DNA of 64,000 bases, taken from the NCBI GenBank assembly GCA_964525555.1, contig CAZGHN010000009.1, positions 41,925 through 105,924 of the forward strand. Direction: 5' to 3'. A program made the translations under genes and the position numbers. The notes beneath the pieces were generated by a model, which saw only the letters and a program-made list of their open reading frames with translations, made no database searches and was not told where the DNA came from. Origin of the DNA: JAFGHJ01 sp964525555 (lineage in GTDB: Bacteria; Hydrothermota; UBA3072). Shown piece after piece: positions 1 through 8,774 of this stretch. The stretch's first letter is position 1; each line of letters begins with the position of its first letter.

Positions 1-545
1 TCTTCCCCATCCATTTCTTTTACATGCTTCATTAATGCTTTAAATGCCTTTAAATCTGCCTCTAAATTGCTTTTGCTGAAAGGTGTTAATATCTCATGGC
101 TTTTTCCATTATTGTCTTTTACCCTTGGAAATCTTTCCTGGTCTTTTTTAACCCAGGACGGAGCATAGCAGGACATACTATTTTTCCATGAACCAAACCA
201 TAATAAAACTAGTTTTAAGTTCTGTTTACGTGCTTCCTTAATCAATTGATCGATTAATTTGAAGTCAAATACACCTTCTTCAGGTTCGATTAGATCCCAG
301 CAAATGGGTGCCAGGACTGTATTTAGATTCATTGCCTTTAGTTTTGGCCATATAGGTTCCATATATTCTAAACTGGTGAAAGATGAATTTCCTAACTCTC
401 CGCCCAATATTAAATATGGTTTGTTGTTGACTATTAATTGGGTTGTGTTTCCTCTTTTCTTAAGGTGAGGAATTCTATTTTGGCTAAAACCAATTTGTGA
501 TGTGAGTAAAATTATACAGATGATGAATTTGTTTATTGATTTCAT
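1..545 (-). CDS. Secreted GH35-like beta-galactosidase-type glycosidase, N-terminal part (cut by window edge)
   Basis: The frame is open from an ATG at 545 to the window edge, giving about 181 residues. It begins with a signal peptide (basic MKSINK, then a hydrophobic stretch ending around GFSQ). The mature part reads like the start of a GH35/GH42-type TIM barrel: the phrase NKPYLILGGELGNSS, then LKAMNLNTVLAPICWDLIEPEEG and a later LVLLWFGSWKNS. These resemble Bacteroidota beta-galactosidases with a DUF5597 tail; the catalytic glutamates would lie beyond the edge. Ribosome site is weak. A TTGACA promoter lies about 115 bases upstream. Family assignment is from remembered motifs; exact substrate is unknown. 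Confidence 0.72.
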   Translation of the reverse strand, partial: MKSINKFIICIILLTSQIGFSQNRIPHLKKRGNTTQLIVNNKPYLILGGELGNSSFTSLEYMEPIWPKLKAMNLNTVLAPICWDLIEPEEGVFDFKLIDQLIKEARKQNLKLVLLWFGSWKNSMSCYAPSWVKKDQERFPRVKDNNGKSHEILTPFSKSNLEADLKAFKALMKHVKEMDGE

Positions 546-657
546 AGATTGCTTTTCAGAAAAGAATAAGTCCTTTAAGACTCAAAAAAGTAGTTGTATT
601 TGATAATTCCACTATATTTACCTTCTTTAATTTGCTTAATATAAATGCTTTTTGTAT

Positions 658-686
658 AGACTAATAAAACGAACTCATTTTGTCAA
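658..686 (-). promoter_or_regulatory. Sigma-70-like promoter for the edge glycosidase
   Basis: On the minus strand TTGACA (681-686) is followed after 17 bases by TAGTCT (658-663). It gives a leader of about 105 bases to the ATG at 545. The rest of the 546-829 gap shows no gene; an imperfect AT-rich hairpin near 776-822 may end the xylanase transcript. Confidence 0.5.
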
Positions 687-829
687 GGCTTCTTTTGCAG
701 GTACTCTGCCCCTGTCATTTGCAAAACATAGACTAACACTATATGCATCGCCAAACAAATATCTGTGATTATATCAAGATATTTTTTAAGATTCGCGCTA
801 CGGAAAAAATATTCTTGCGTCTGTAAATC

Positions 830-2386
830 TTACCTAATCACAATCATCTTCTTTTGAATACTATGCCCAGATGTTTCTAATCGGTATAAATATATCCCCG
901 GGGGTAAATCTCTTAAGTCAGCTTTAACAGTATATACCCCTGCCGCTTTAACTTCTCCGACCAAATTCTTTACTTCCTGGCCCAGAGTATTATAAACTGC
1001 CAACTTAACAAAACCTTCCCGATCTATAGAATACTCAATGGTTGTAGTCGTGTTGAGAGGATTGGGATAGTTCTGAGACAGTTTGAATGATGCTTGATCG
1101 GACGGAGTATCTTCTTCTACTCCGGCATAAGCACCCGACGCAAAAGTCGTTATACTCTTTGCTTCAAGAGTGATGCTAAAACTATCGTTTATTACTTCTA
1201 TAACGCTTTCACGACTACAACTTTTCGTTCCTGAAGTAATATAAGGTCTAACCCTATCAACAACACCGTTCTGAAAAACAAATGTCTGATCTCTTGTTAT
1301 CGGGGCATCGTTTACTGCAACAACAAATACCGTTGAATCTGCTGAAGTGTCTATATAAGCGGAAGTATAAACGCCGAGCTGAGGGTTATCAGTGCATTCA
1401 AGTCGCAAATATCCAGGACGTATAAATCTGGCAAATTGGGACATAACGAAACCGCGCTTTGTAACAGTACCTTTGGGGGCATAAGTCCCATCAGCAATTG
1501 GTCCATAAAACCTAACTATATACCACCAGACGTAAGCGCTCATCCCTGCAACCATTACATTATGGATTTCTGTTCCAACGTTGAGAGCCAGCGGCCACAG
1601 ATTTCCTGAATTTGCGCTTTCCGTATAATGCTCCGTCATCCATATTTCTTTTCCTTTACTCTCTGCAAGAGGATAAGGTGAAAGTCCGCCACCATATATA
1701 TGCCCGCCAAGAATATCTAAATTCGCACAAGCGGCGGAATCATTTAGTATCGGGTCAGACATTTGACGCCTGAACTGAAACGATTCCGGAGCCATTACTC
1801 TGGTTCCGATTGACGGAGCATTATTCTGCATAAAAGTAAGCATTTCCGCAGCAGTCCATTGAGTCCAACCTCCATCATAATCCGGTTCGTTTTGAACAGA
1901 TATTGCGTATATAGGTACACCATTATTTGTCATATACGTATTAAATGAATCAAGGTGCGCAGCGTATTCGTCATACATAGCAGTATCAATCCTTTTTACA
2001 GCACTCGCAGTATCAAGCATTTCAGGCGGGGCATTCCAGGGAGAAGCAAAGATGGTTACATCATAATATGTATGCGCCAACTCGGCGGTATGAACATTAA
2101 TGCTGAATTCACTTTTTTGAGGTGGAATACGAAGACGAAGTATTGAAAGTCCAATTTGCCCATCATCGGTACCAAAAGCTTTAATTATTTCCCCAGTAGA
2201 CATATCAGGCCTCCATGGAATGATATTTGCTGCGCCGAATCCCCTGATCATTTGGTGGGTACTGTCAAGGTCTATTAATGCTTCATTCTGTGCATAAAGG
2301 TTTGCGGAAAATATCAGTGAAAGCACAAGAATAAAAAATAGCTTATCAATATTCTTACTGGTAAAAATTTTACTTTTATTTTTCAT
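830..2386 (-). CDS. Secreted GH30 glucuronoxylanase with type IX sorting domain
   Basis: 518 residues. A signal peptide ends near residue 33 (NLYAQ). Residues 45-420 read as GH30, closest to subfamily 8 endo-xylanases that need a glucuronic acid side chain: QMIRGFGAAN (45-54), ASPWNAPPEM (114-123), SVQNEPDYDGGW with acid/base Glu167, and IWMTEHY with nucleophile Glu252. The last 80 residues form a Por-type secretion tail: SQNYPNPLNTTTTIEYS, then LAVYNTLGQEV and a PPGIYLYRL strand. Its ATG overlaps the stop of the broken GH30 copy upstream by four bases (ATGA), so it may be translated by coupling; its own ribosome site (GTGAGG) is weak. It pairs functionally with the GH67 alpha-glucuronidase at 28-30 kb. 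Confidence 0.92.
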   Translation of the reverse strand: MKNKSKIFTSKNIDKLFFILVLSLIFSANLYAQNEALIDLDSTHQMIRGFGAANIIPWRPDMSTGEIIKAFGTDDGQIGLSILRLRIPPQKSEFSINVHTAELAHTYYDVTIFASPWNAPPEMLDTASAVKRIDTAMYDEYAAHLDSFNTYMTNNGVPIYAISVQNEPDYDGGWTQWTAAEMLTFMQNNAPSIGTRVMAPESFQFRRQMSDPILNDSAACANLDILGGHIYGGGLSPYPLAESKGKEIWMTEHYTESANSGNLWPLALNVGTEIHNVMVAGMSAYVWWYIVRFYGPIADGTYAPKGTVTKRGFVMSQFARFIRPGYLRLECTDNPQLGVYTSAYIDTSADSTVFVVAVNDAPITRDQTFVFQNGVVDRVRPYITSGTKSCSRESVIEVINDSFSITLEAKSITTFASGAYAGVEEDTPSDQASFKLSQNYPNPLNTTTTIEYSIDREGFVKLAVYNTLGQEVKNLVGEVKAAGVYTVKADLRDLPPGIYLYRLETSGHSIQKKMIVIR

Positions 2387-2685
2387 GATAACCTCACTTC
2401 ATTTTTATTATTACTCTTCAAAGCCGCAGGCGGCGACCAGGAGCATATCAATATCCTGGTTTCACTTTCCGAAAGAGAATCAAACATTTCTACAAGTTGT
2501 TTTCTGTATGGATGATATATAAGACCGGAATACCAACATGCAAGGGAAGCACCAAAATCTTCTATCGTTTGATGTACGTCAATTGTATCGACAGTCGCTG
2601 TGGCAGCAAAACCTTCAATTTGAACTGACGTTGCTAATAATATGGAGACAAAAAAGACAATAAAGAACTTCCTACACCTCTTCAT
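2383..2685 (-). pseudogene. Truncated GH30 glycosidase remnant with intact signal peptide
   Basis: 100 residues with a good ribosome site (AAGGAGGAG) and promoter. Residues 1-28 are a signal peptide. TIDVHQTIEDFGAS (34-47) is the GH30 opening strand, and ILICSWSPPAALKSNN (78-93) is a later GH30 strand (compare ASPWNAPPEM in the next gene). FGA and SPP lie about 40 residues apart here but about 64-70 in the intact neighbour, so about 25 residues are missing internally, and everything after residue 93, including both catalytic glutamates, is gone. It ends in frame exactly where the intact GH30 gene starts. Probably the 5' end of an older paralog fused to the neighbour by deletion; possibly now only a translated leader. 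Confidence 0.75.
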
Positions 2686-2737
2686 GTAACTCCTCCTTAT
2701 AATGTAGTTTAGTTTTATTTTGATTCCCTCTAATTAT

Positions 2738-2766
2738 ATAATAATATAAATTGTTATTATTGTCAA
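2738..2766 (-). promoter_or_regulatory. Promoter of the GH30 pair
   Basis: TTGACA (2761-2766), 17-base spacer, TATTAT (2738-2743) on the minus strand, about 50 bases before the ATG at 2685. The gap 2767-3028 is AT-rich and I see no gene in it. Confidence 0.7.
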
Positions 2767-3028
2767 GGGGCAGAAGTCATATAGGTATGGAACTTAACTT
2801 TATAACACAGAAAGACATAGCAGTAAGAAAAGACGAGATGCATTGATTTATATAGAGATATTATATAAATTATAACTTTAAAATCATCTTTTCCAAAATC
2901 TCGATAAAAAGAAAAAAGAATAACATAGTCCAAAGTCCCCTCCCTACCCAACCAAAATATAGAAAAACAAGGGGATTAAACTTTCAATTCAAAACAAAAG
3001 AATTATTATAAAGAAAATTCAGAAAATC

Positions 3029-3421
3029 TTAAGGTTGAGACACATACATGACAGGCAAACTCTTATCGCCGGTTATGTCTATGGTATAAGTTTCGTTCTC
3101 TTGGAATCCCTCAAAATCTCCTTCGGTAAACATAGTACCAGTTTCACCATTATCGTTCGAATTATTAACATGTTCCCATCGATAAGACAACATTACGTGG
3201 GAACTGGCAGACACCTTCATATATTCAGTGGTATCACCTGGCATCAAAAATTCATTGAGCCCTGTAAAAAGTTGGTTGTTAAACTTGATTTCTGAGATTT
3301 TATAATTTTCCAAACTATTTATAACTCTCAAATCTGGATTTTCCGGATTGTTCTCCGGATTTACGCAACCAAACATTAAAAATAGGACAGATAAGTAAAA
3401 TGATAAATTAAAATTTTTCAT
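3029..3421 (-). CDS. Small secreted lipoprotein of unknown function
   Basis: 130 residues. A hydrophobic leader ends in the lipobox LMFGC with Cys19, followed by an Asn/Pro-rich linker (NPENNPENPD). The remainder looks like a small beta-rich domain (alternating hydrophobics, many Asn/Thr/Glu). AAGGAG lies at the right distance before the ATG, and TATAAT-like bases just upstream. It stands alone between the GH30 cluster and pdxB. I do not recognise the family. Confidence 0.75.
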   Translation of the reverse strand: MKNFNLSFYLSVLFLMFGCVNPENNPENPDLRVINSLENYKISEIKFNNQLFTGLNEFLMPGDTTEYMKVSASSHVMLSYRWEHVNNSNDNGETGTMFTEGDFEGFQENETYTIDITGDKSLPVMYVSQP

Positions 3422-3583
3422 CTTTACTCCTTTATTATAGCATAAACAAATAATCTCTAAAAATCAAGGGGGGGTTTTTATATATGTAAAACAACGCCTA
3501 CTTCGGAAAATTATTCTCCTCAATGGGGATTTTGACTTCTTCTTGAAATCAAAAATTTTCGGATAAAATATAATAAAGGTTAA

Positions 3584-4729
3584 TCAGTCTACACAGGTAA
3601 AGCCTAAGGCTTTAAAGATATTCCTTAACGATTCGTCTTCTTTTCTCAGTTTAAGACGGGTATTAAAGAACTCCCTTCTTCTCCAATAATTTGCTCGTAA
3701 ACCGTCAAAAAAATCTCTTTTTTCCTTTCCTTTGAAATTTAATATTTTTCTCAAACTACCGTCATCTTTTTTTATATCATATACCTTAAAAACAACATCG
3801 GCTAGACTTTCGAAAATTTCTTCAGTTTTCCTGTGCGTTAAGTCTATATTGGAAACCTCAGGAACAGGTAATTCTACCTTCCACTCCTTATCGATTGAAA
3901 AAAAATCACAAATAGCATCGAAAACCATTTTTGTGCCTTTAACTTTTCCGTCATAAGAATATCCCGCGATATGAGAAGTTCCTATATCGACTAATTCGAG
4001 CAGCTCTTTATCTATATCAGGTTCTTTCTCCCAAACGTCCAATACAGCTCCGGACAAAAAATCTTTTTTTAAAGCGGTTTTTAATGCCGAGCCATTCACA
4101 ACTTTTCCTCTGGAAGTATTTATAAGAACGCTTCCTTTTTTCATCTTATCAATTCTTTTTGCATCGAATAAATTTAAAGTTTTATCCACACCACAGTTGT
4201 ATAAGGGGACATGCAGAGTTATAACATCACAATCCATCAATTCATCCAGTTCCAAAAAAACACTGTCTTTTGTTTCTCTAAAACGCGGAGGATCGTTCTG
4301 CAAAACTTTAATTCCCAGACCCTGCGCTTTTTTTACTACTTTACTTCCGACGTTCCCGACGCCGACAACGCCGAGACAAATTTCGGGAAGAGAAATCTTC
4401 CCTTTTTTATCCAGCAACAATAACGCTGAGATGATATACTCCGCTACCGAATTCGAATTGCTGCCCGGAGCGCTCGAAAATCCTATACCTCTGCTCTTTA
4501 AATACTCTGTGGCTACATGGTCTATACCAGCTGTCGCAGAACCAACAAATTTAATGTTACTATTTTTCAGTAGCTGCTCGTCTACTTTTGTTACAGAGCG
4601 AACGACGAGAATATCAGCGTCTTTAACCGTACCGGGAGTTATCTCCCTGCCAGAAAACGAACTTACTTCTCCGATCAAGGAAAATGTTTCTATACCTAAT
4701 AACACATTTTCATCGATAATTATTTTCAT
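3584..4729 (-). CDS. pdxB: Erythronate-4-phosphate dehydrogenase
   Basis: 381 residues, matching the usual length of PdxB (about 380). It oxidises 4-phosphoerythronate with NAD in the DXP-dependent pathway to pyridoxal phosphate, in the cytoplasm. Visible: D-isomer 2-hydroxyacid dehydrogenase fold with NAD motif GVGNVG (123-128), catalytic Arg207 (NTSRGKVV), Glu234 (LDVWEKEP) and His253 (TSHIAGYS), then the long C-terminal dimerisation domain typical of PdxB (KKDFFDGLRANYWRRREFF). The ATG has no clear ribosome site. No other pdx gene is in the window. Confidence 0.93.
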   Translation of the reverse strand: MKIIIDENVLLGIETFSLIGEVSSFSGREITPGTVKDADILVVRSVTKVDEQLLKNSNIKFVGSATAGIDHVATEYLKSRGIGFSSAPGSNSNSVAEYIISALLLLDKKGKISLPEICLGVVGVGNVGSKVVKKAQGLGIKVLQNDPPRFRETKDSVFLELDELMDCDVITLHVPLYNCGVDKTLNLFDAKRIDKMKKGSVLINTSRGKVVNGSALKTALKKDFLSGAVLDVWEKEPDIDKELLELVDIGTSHIAGYSYDGKVKGTKMVFDAICDFFSIDKEWKVELPVPEVSNIDLTHRKTEEIFESLADVVFKVYDIKKDDGSLRKILNFKGKEKRDFFDGLRANYWRRREFFNTRLKLRKEDESLRNIFKALGFTCVD

Positions 4730-4786
4730 AATGTAAAATAATATAACTTTAAATTATCGCCAGGTTATTAAAAATTAATTGTCTGT

Positions 4787-5467
4787 TTAGGAAACCTGGT
4801 TCGCCACTACAGATGAATTAAACCCTTTAACTATAAGCCATACTCCTAGAACTATTTCATTCAAACCCATTTGAATTCCAAGAATTCCTATTGGACTAAA
4901 ACCGAAGATCTCTAACATAATATTAGCTAAAACCAATACGGCCCCTATAAGACCCCAGAGCGACAACCATCGAGGAATGAGTTTTAATTTATACAATAAA
5001 CAATAAAAAATAAGCGCACCTAAGCCATAAGAAATAAATACCATCTCATTAGCCCAAAAGCGCTCTGCAAGCAATAAAGTGCCTAAGGCTTGAAAATTAG
5101 AAGCATCCGTAGCTCCTGCTTTCATATATTCCTGACTTATATTTAATAGTGATAACGATTTGATGTCACTAGCAATTTGCATTGCAAATTCAATAACCCT
5201 GAAACCAACGTATCCAAGAGCCATACTTTCACTGAGTTGTTTAAAGATAGGAAACATCAACACTGCAATACCTATATAAGCAATGCCATTAATTAACTCA
5301 AGGAGTACCCCTATTATCACCTGCGTTCTGTTTGCAGAAACTCTAATAAGATAATCTGAAGCATTTAGATTAGGGTCTAAAAGAACAAAAGCTCCTATGC
5401 TATACGAAACCATCAATGTTAAAAATAATATTCCCACAATTCTTGCGGTTTTTATATCTGACTTCAT
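4787..5467 (-). CDS. DUF4386 family membrane protein, copy 1
   Basis: 226 residues with six or so hydrophobic helices. The opening KTARIVGILFLTLMVSYSIG, the ISQEYMKAG loop and the ending LGLNEIVLGVWLIVKGF pattern match the DUF4386 family of multi-pass membrane proteins of unknown function. It lies 40 bases downstream of a second DUF4386 gene in the same direction, so the two are probably an operon produced by duplication. Ribosome site is weak (GGCGGCG). Confidence 0.85.
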   Translation of the reverse strand: MKSDIKTARIVGILFLTLMVSYSIGAFVLLDPNLNASDYLIRVSANRTQVIIGVLLELINGIAYIGIAVLMFPIFKQLSESMALGYVGFRVIEFAMQIASDIKSLSLLNISQEYMKAGATDASNFQALGTLLLAERFWANEMVFISYGLGALIFYCLLYKLKLIPRWLSLWGLIGAVLVLANIMLEIFGFSPIGILGIQMGLNEIVLGVWLIVKGFNSSVVANQVS

Positions 5468-5507
5468 TTTTCGCCGCCTGTTTAATAAGTAATTATCTGT
5501 GTGTATC

Positions 5508-6200
5508 TTATTTATCCTTTACACCCTTAATCACAAGCCACAAAGGAAATACAATCTCAATAATCGAAACCCAACCAACCAATGCAAATATCTCTTTGTT
5601 TTTGGGTAAAAGAAAATTTCCGAAACTTTGTATTATATAGCATAAAGATGCAATTACCAACAATACCCCCAGAATGCGGGGAATGTAGTCAGACTTGTAA
5701 ACTAAATAACCAAGGAAAAAGAGATGAAGGGCAAAAAATAACCCCCAAATATGAGACACATATTCGTGCGCATTGAGAAATAGCAACACTAGAGCATGCA
5801 ACTCTGCCGGTTCGAATACTTTCAAGTAATCAGCGCCGCTCAAAAGCAGCAGGGCCGTAAAATTATTAAGAAGATTGATTCCCTGAATAATGGTCATCGC
5901 TAACCTAAAAAACGCCGCAATCAGAGAAAGTGTTTTACTTACCGGTTTAAGTAATACGTAAAGCATTACGACCAACACTATTTCAATCAAAAAGACGATT
6001 GAGTCGCCAACAATACCGAGACGGAATAGTCCCTCATTAGCAATAATATTATTGGCTGTTATTGCGGCATCTCCGGGCACAATAAGAGTGGTTGGGACAT
6101 ACATCATACCAAAGAAAGCAAATGGAGTCATAATTAGGATTAGAGCCCCTACAATTCTTGCGGCTTTGTCTAGTGATATTTCATTGATATGATTTGTCAT
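5508..6200 (-). CDS. DUF4386 family membrane protein, copy 2
   Basis: 230 residues, about six membrane helices. DKAARIVGALILIMTPFAFFGM at the start and EIVFPLWLVIKGVKDK at the end correspond to the same positions in the neighbouring copy; the central LLSGADYLKVFEPAELHAL is a typical DUF4386 loop. Strong ribosome site TTAGGAGGA before ATG 6200. Follows a four-helix membrane gene by 16 bases, so 6591-4787 reads as one three-gene membrane operon. Function unknown. Confidence 0.88.
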   Translation of the reverse strand: MTNHINEISLDKAARIVGALILIMTPFAFFGMMYVPTTLIVPGDAAITANNIIANEGLFRLGIVGDSIVFLIEIVLVVMLYVLLKPVSKTLSLIAAFFRLAMTIIQGINLLNNFTALLLLSGADYLKVFEPAELHALVLLFLNAHEYVSHIWGLFFALHLFFLGYLVYKSDYIPRILGVLLVIASLCYIIQSFGNFLLPKNKEIFALVGWVSIIEIVFPLWLVIKGVKDK

Positions 6201-6216
6201 ATTTATTCCTCCTAAT

Positions 6217-6591
6217 TTATTTTAGAAATCCAAAATAGCCAAACAGTAACCCAAAGCATATCATAAAGATCCCCCAAATACGAGAATGTTTATATCTCTT
6301 TCCAAAATAAGAAAGCGATTTTGGAAAGATAACTACAATTAATCCCCCAATAAGCATTGTCCAACTTATAATCGTAATCAGTACGGTCCAGTTTTTGACC
6401 CAATTATTATGGTATTTGACTAAGACCATACCAATAATTATACCGAAGGCTCCGGAGACGAAAGTAAGCGCCTTGGATCTGTTAAAGTCAGCAGCAATAT
6501 TGTCGAAATTAAGTTGCCCTATTAGCACGGCAATACCGCTGGAAATATAAATTACGGCAATTATTTGTGCTATTAATATTGATAATTCCAT
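6217..6591 (-). CDS. Four-helix integral membrane protein
   Basis: 124 residues with four hydrophobic segments (about 5-25, 41-60, 69-90, 105-122) and short basic loops. Ribosome site AAAGGAGG lies well before the ATG. First gene of the run that continues into the two DUF4386 genes. No catalytic motif seen and no family recognised with confidence. Confidence 0.78.
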   Translation of the reverse strand: MELSILIAQIIAVIYISSGIAVLIGQLNFDNIAADFNRSKALTFVSGAFGIIIGMVLVKYHNNWVKNWTVLITIISWTMLIGGLIVVIFPKSLSYFGKRYKHSRIWGIFMICFGLLFGYFGFLK

Positions 6592-6636
6592 AATAACCTC
6601 CTTTTTTGTTTTATATCTTTGTTTTTATAAAGAAAA

Positions 6637-7287
6637 TCAATCATTAAACCTCTTACCAAAAATATAGTATGGGATATACCGCCCCAAACAATATCGCATA
6701 CAAGAGAACTTCCCTTGATACAGGATATTAAACCCCAACTTCAAAAAGAAATCGCTAGCTTTTTCTGATTTTGTCCTAAAATGAACACCTTTTATACCCG
6801 ATTCCTTAAGATAGTCAAGATACCTCAAAATTAATCTTCTACCTATACCAATACCTCTATAACCTTCAGCTATATTTACATGTAAAGTAGCCGGGTACTC
6901 ATTTGAAAGGTCGGGAGTGTGAAATTCTCCCTTTAAAAAACTGAACAGAGTAAAAAATATATATTTTATTGTATTTTTTTTCAAAAATACTCTACTTATC
7001 AATGCTCTTCTTATAATACCCGGCAATACCCGGTATCTAAAAATTTTATTCTTAAGTCTTACATTGTTCGAACCTGTAAGATAACCAATAACTTCCCCTT
7101 TAGACTCTGCGATAAAACAGGAACGAGGCTCATAATCCGTATAGTAACGAGTCAGGACATCGGCAATTAAGTCTTTATCATCTACAAAAAATTCAATTGG
7201 ATTTCCAAGAAAAGAAGTGGCCACTGAAATATCTCTTATTGCTTTCCTGTCCTTTTTCTCGTATCTCCTAATTTTTACTGCTTTCAT
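6637..7287 (-). CDS. GNAT family N-acetyltransferase
   Basis: 216 residues. The acetyl-CoA loop is RGIGIGRRLILRYLDYLKE, preceded by the strand ATLHVNIAEGY and followed by VHFRTKSEKASDFFLKLGF, the standard GNAT motif A/B order. Its first 20 bases overlap the end of the polysaccharide deacetylase gene upstream, so the two are co-translated. An acceptor sugar or lipid-linked sugar is suggested only by that neighbour. ATG chosen; no separate ribosome site is needed because of the overlap. Confidence 0.85.
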   Translation of the reverse strand: MKAVKIRRYEKKDRKAIRDISVATSFLGNPIEFFVDDKDLIADVLTRYYTDYEPRSCFIAESKGEVIGYLTGSNNVRLKNKIFRYRVLPGIIRRALISRVFLKKNTIKYIFFTLFSFLKGEFHTPDLSNEYPATLHVNIAEGYRGIGIGRRLILRYLDYLKESGIKGVHFRTKSEKASDFFLKLGFNILYQGKFSCMRYCLGRYIPYYIFGKRFND

Positions 7288-8044
7288 AGTTTTTCAGTAT
7301 TTCACATCCCTCGGCAACTGTAATAACTTCTACGTCAATTTCTTTGAGCCACTTAAGAATCTCTTCAAAGAATTCTACAGAGACAGCATTATCTTTAACA
7401 GCAGAAGGAGCAAGCGGATGAGGCTCTCCGACGTCGTGAAAAGTTAAAATTGCCCATGTCCCAGGTATTATAACCCTCTTAACATGCCCTATGTTATTAA
7501 AAGATCTGATTGTAAAATCCTTCAATAGAAAAGGATTCGAGCTTTTCGTATTTACACCTATATCCTGTGTTGATGCTCCAATATAATATTTCTTAACGAC
7601 ATTTACTGCCGTTCTATTATAATTTCCATAGGGATAAACAAATGTTTTGACATTAAATCCTTTTTCCTTAAGAGTTCTAAAGTCGTCTCCTATCTCTTTT
7701 TCATATTCCTGTGATGTTCTTAAATTTTTCAAGTCTGCATGATTCACCGTGTGCCCGCCGATTTCCATTATCTCGCTGAATTTTTCGACATCCTCCCAGC
7801 TCATATACCCTTCCTTCCCCATAAATCCGCTGATGATATAGATCGAGCCTTTAAGATTATATTTCTTTAGCAATTCATACGCGTTAAGTTGGGATTTCCA
7901 TCCGTCGTCAAATCGGAGACTCACATATGTTTTATCAAAACTGGGAGTATTATAGATAAACCATCCGTAAAATTGGTTTAAGTAAATGGCAACAGCAAGA
8001 AGAACAACAGCGAACGCAATAAAAATGAAATGTCTCTTTGTCAT
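7268..8044 (-). CDS. Membrane-anchored polysaccharide deacetylase (CE4/NodB fold)
   Basis: 258 residues. N-terminal membrane anchor (about 5-22), then a NodB homology domain: motif 1 SLRFDDGWKS with the metal/catalytic Asp pair, motif 2 GGHTVNHADL with the two metal His, motif 3 FVYPYGNYN. It would remove N-acetyl groups from a GlcNAc-type polymer outside the inner membrane. It overlaps the preceding membrane gene by ATGA and the following GNAT gene by 20 bases, so the three genes 8607-6637 form a tight operon that may decorate a surface polymer. Confidence 0.9.
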   Translation of the reverse strand: MTKRHFIFIAFAVVLLAVAIYLNQFYGWFIYNTPSFDKTYVSLRFDDGWKSQLNAYELLKKYNLKGSIYIISGFMGKEGYMSWEDVEKFSEIMEIGGHTVNHADLKNLRTSQEYEKEIGDDFRTLKEKGFNVKTFVYPYGNYNRTAVNVVKKYYIGASTQDIGVNTKSSNPFLLKDFTIRSFNNIGHVKRVIIPGTWAILTFHDVGEPHPLAPSAVKDNAVSVEFFEEILKWLKEIDVEVITVAEGCEILKNYESSKN

Positions 8045-8607
8045 TCCCTTATCGCATTAATCGTATAAAGTATAGTACTCGTAAATATATAAGATATCAG
8101 CAATCCAAATATAAATATATCCGCCACCAAATTAACTACGCTTATAACAAAAGTTCCGTAGGGCACAAGAAGGGACTGCCCCACTTTTCGTAGTCCAAGA
8201 AAAAGTAAAACAATCAAGATAGAGAAAACGAAATTTTTCAAAGGCGGATATTTTCTCTCTTTTCTGGTCAGATAAAAAAGAAGAGTAAAAAGCAGGGTCG
8301 CAAAAGCAATAAGAGAAAGAATTATCGAGTTAACAGTAGCCGGAATGAGAATATGGTCAAAATCAACTATACTCTTATCTTTACTCGAAAAGAACAAATG
8401 CTCAACGAACATAATCATTGTAAGACAGAAAACAAATAGCAAAACACAGTTTTCTACAAAATTTTCTTTACTCCAGAATTTCTCTCCTCTCTTGCTGGTC
8501 ATATCGTATTTTCTGAACAGAATAAACAGCATCGCAAACGCTATTATCCACATTATAAATCCGTCAAGTGTCTTTGGTATCAACTTCGAGATAATATCAC
8601 TTTCCAA
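8041..8607 (-). CDS. Integral membrane protein of the deacetylase operon
   Basis: 188 residues with five or six hydrophobic helices (about 13-30, 51-69, 85-110, 123-140, 145-180). Start is TTG at 8607, with GGGGGA at proper distance; no ATG fits. It is co-translated with the polysaccharide deacetylase by a four-base overlap. Family not recognised. The 8608-8774 gap upstream holds nothing clear. Confidence 0.7.
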   Translation of the reverse strand: MESDIISKLIPKTLDGFIMWIIAFAMLFILFRKYDMTSKRGEKFWSKENFVENCVLLFVFCLTMIMFVEHLFFSSKDKSIVDFDHILIPATVNSIILSLIAFATLLFTLLFYLTRKERKYPPLKNFVFSILIVLLFLGLRKVGQSLLVPYGTFVISVVNLVADIFIFGLLISYIFTSTILYTINAIRE

Positions 8608-8774
8608 AATAATCCCCCTATATATATTTAATTTTTGAAGCTAGGGTCCAAAAATTAATAAACTTTGCTCTTTTCATATAAAATTCCCATAATAATAATA
8701 TCAAGTATAAACAAGAAAGTTCTACTAAACAAGGGCTTATATCAATATAAGGAGTTCCCCTCTCAAAAAGCACT

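Noticed and set aside
259..468. Open frame of 69 codons on the plus strand at the left edge
   Set aside because: It is antisense to the partial glycosidase whose frame, signal peptide and conserved phrases are convincing.
2763..2951. 62-codon minus-strand frame in the gap before the GH30 pair
   Set aside because: No ribosome site, overlaps the promoter spacer region and has odd, Tyr/Phe-rich composition.
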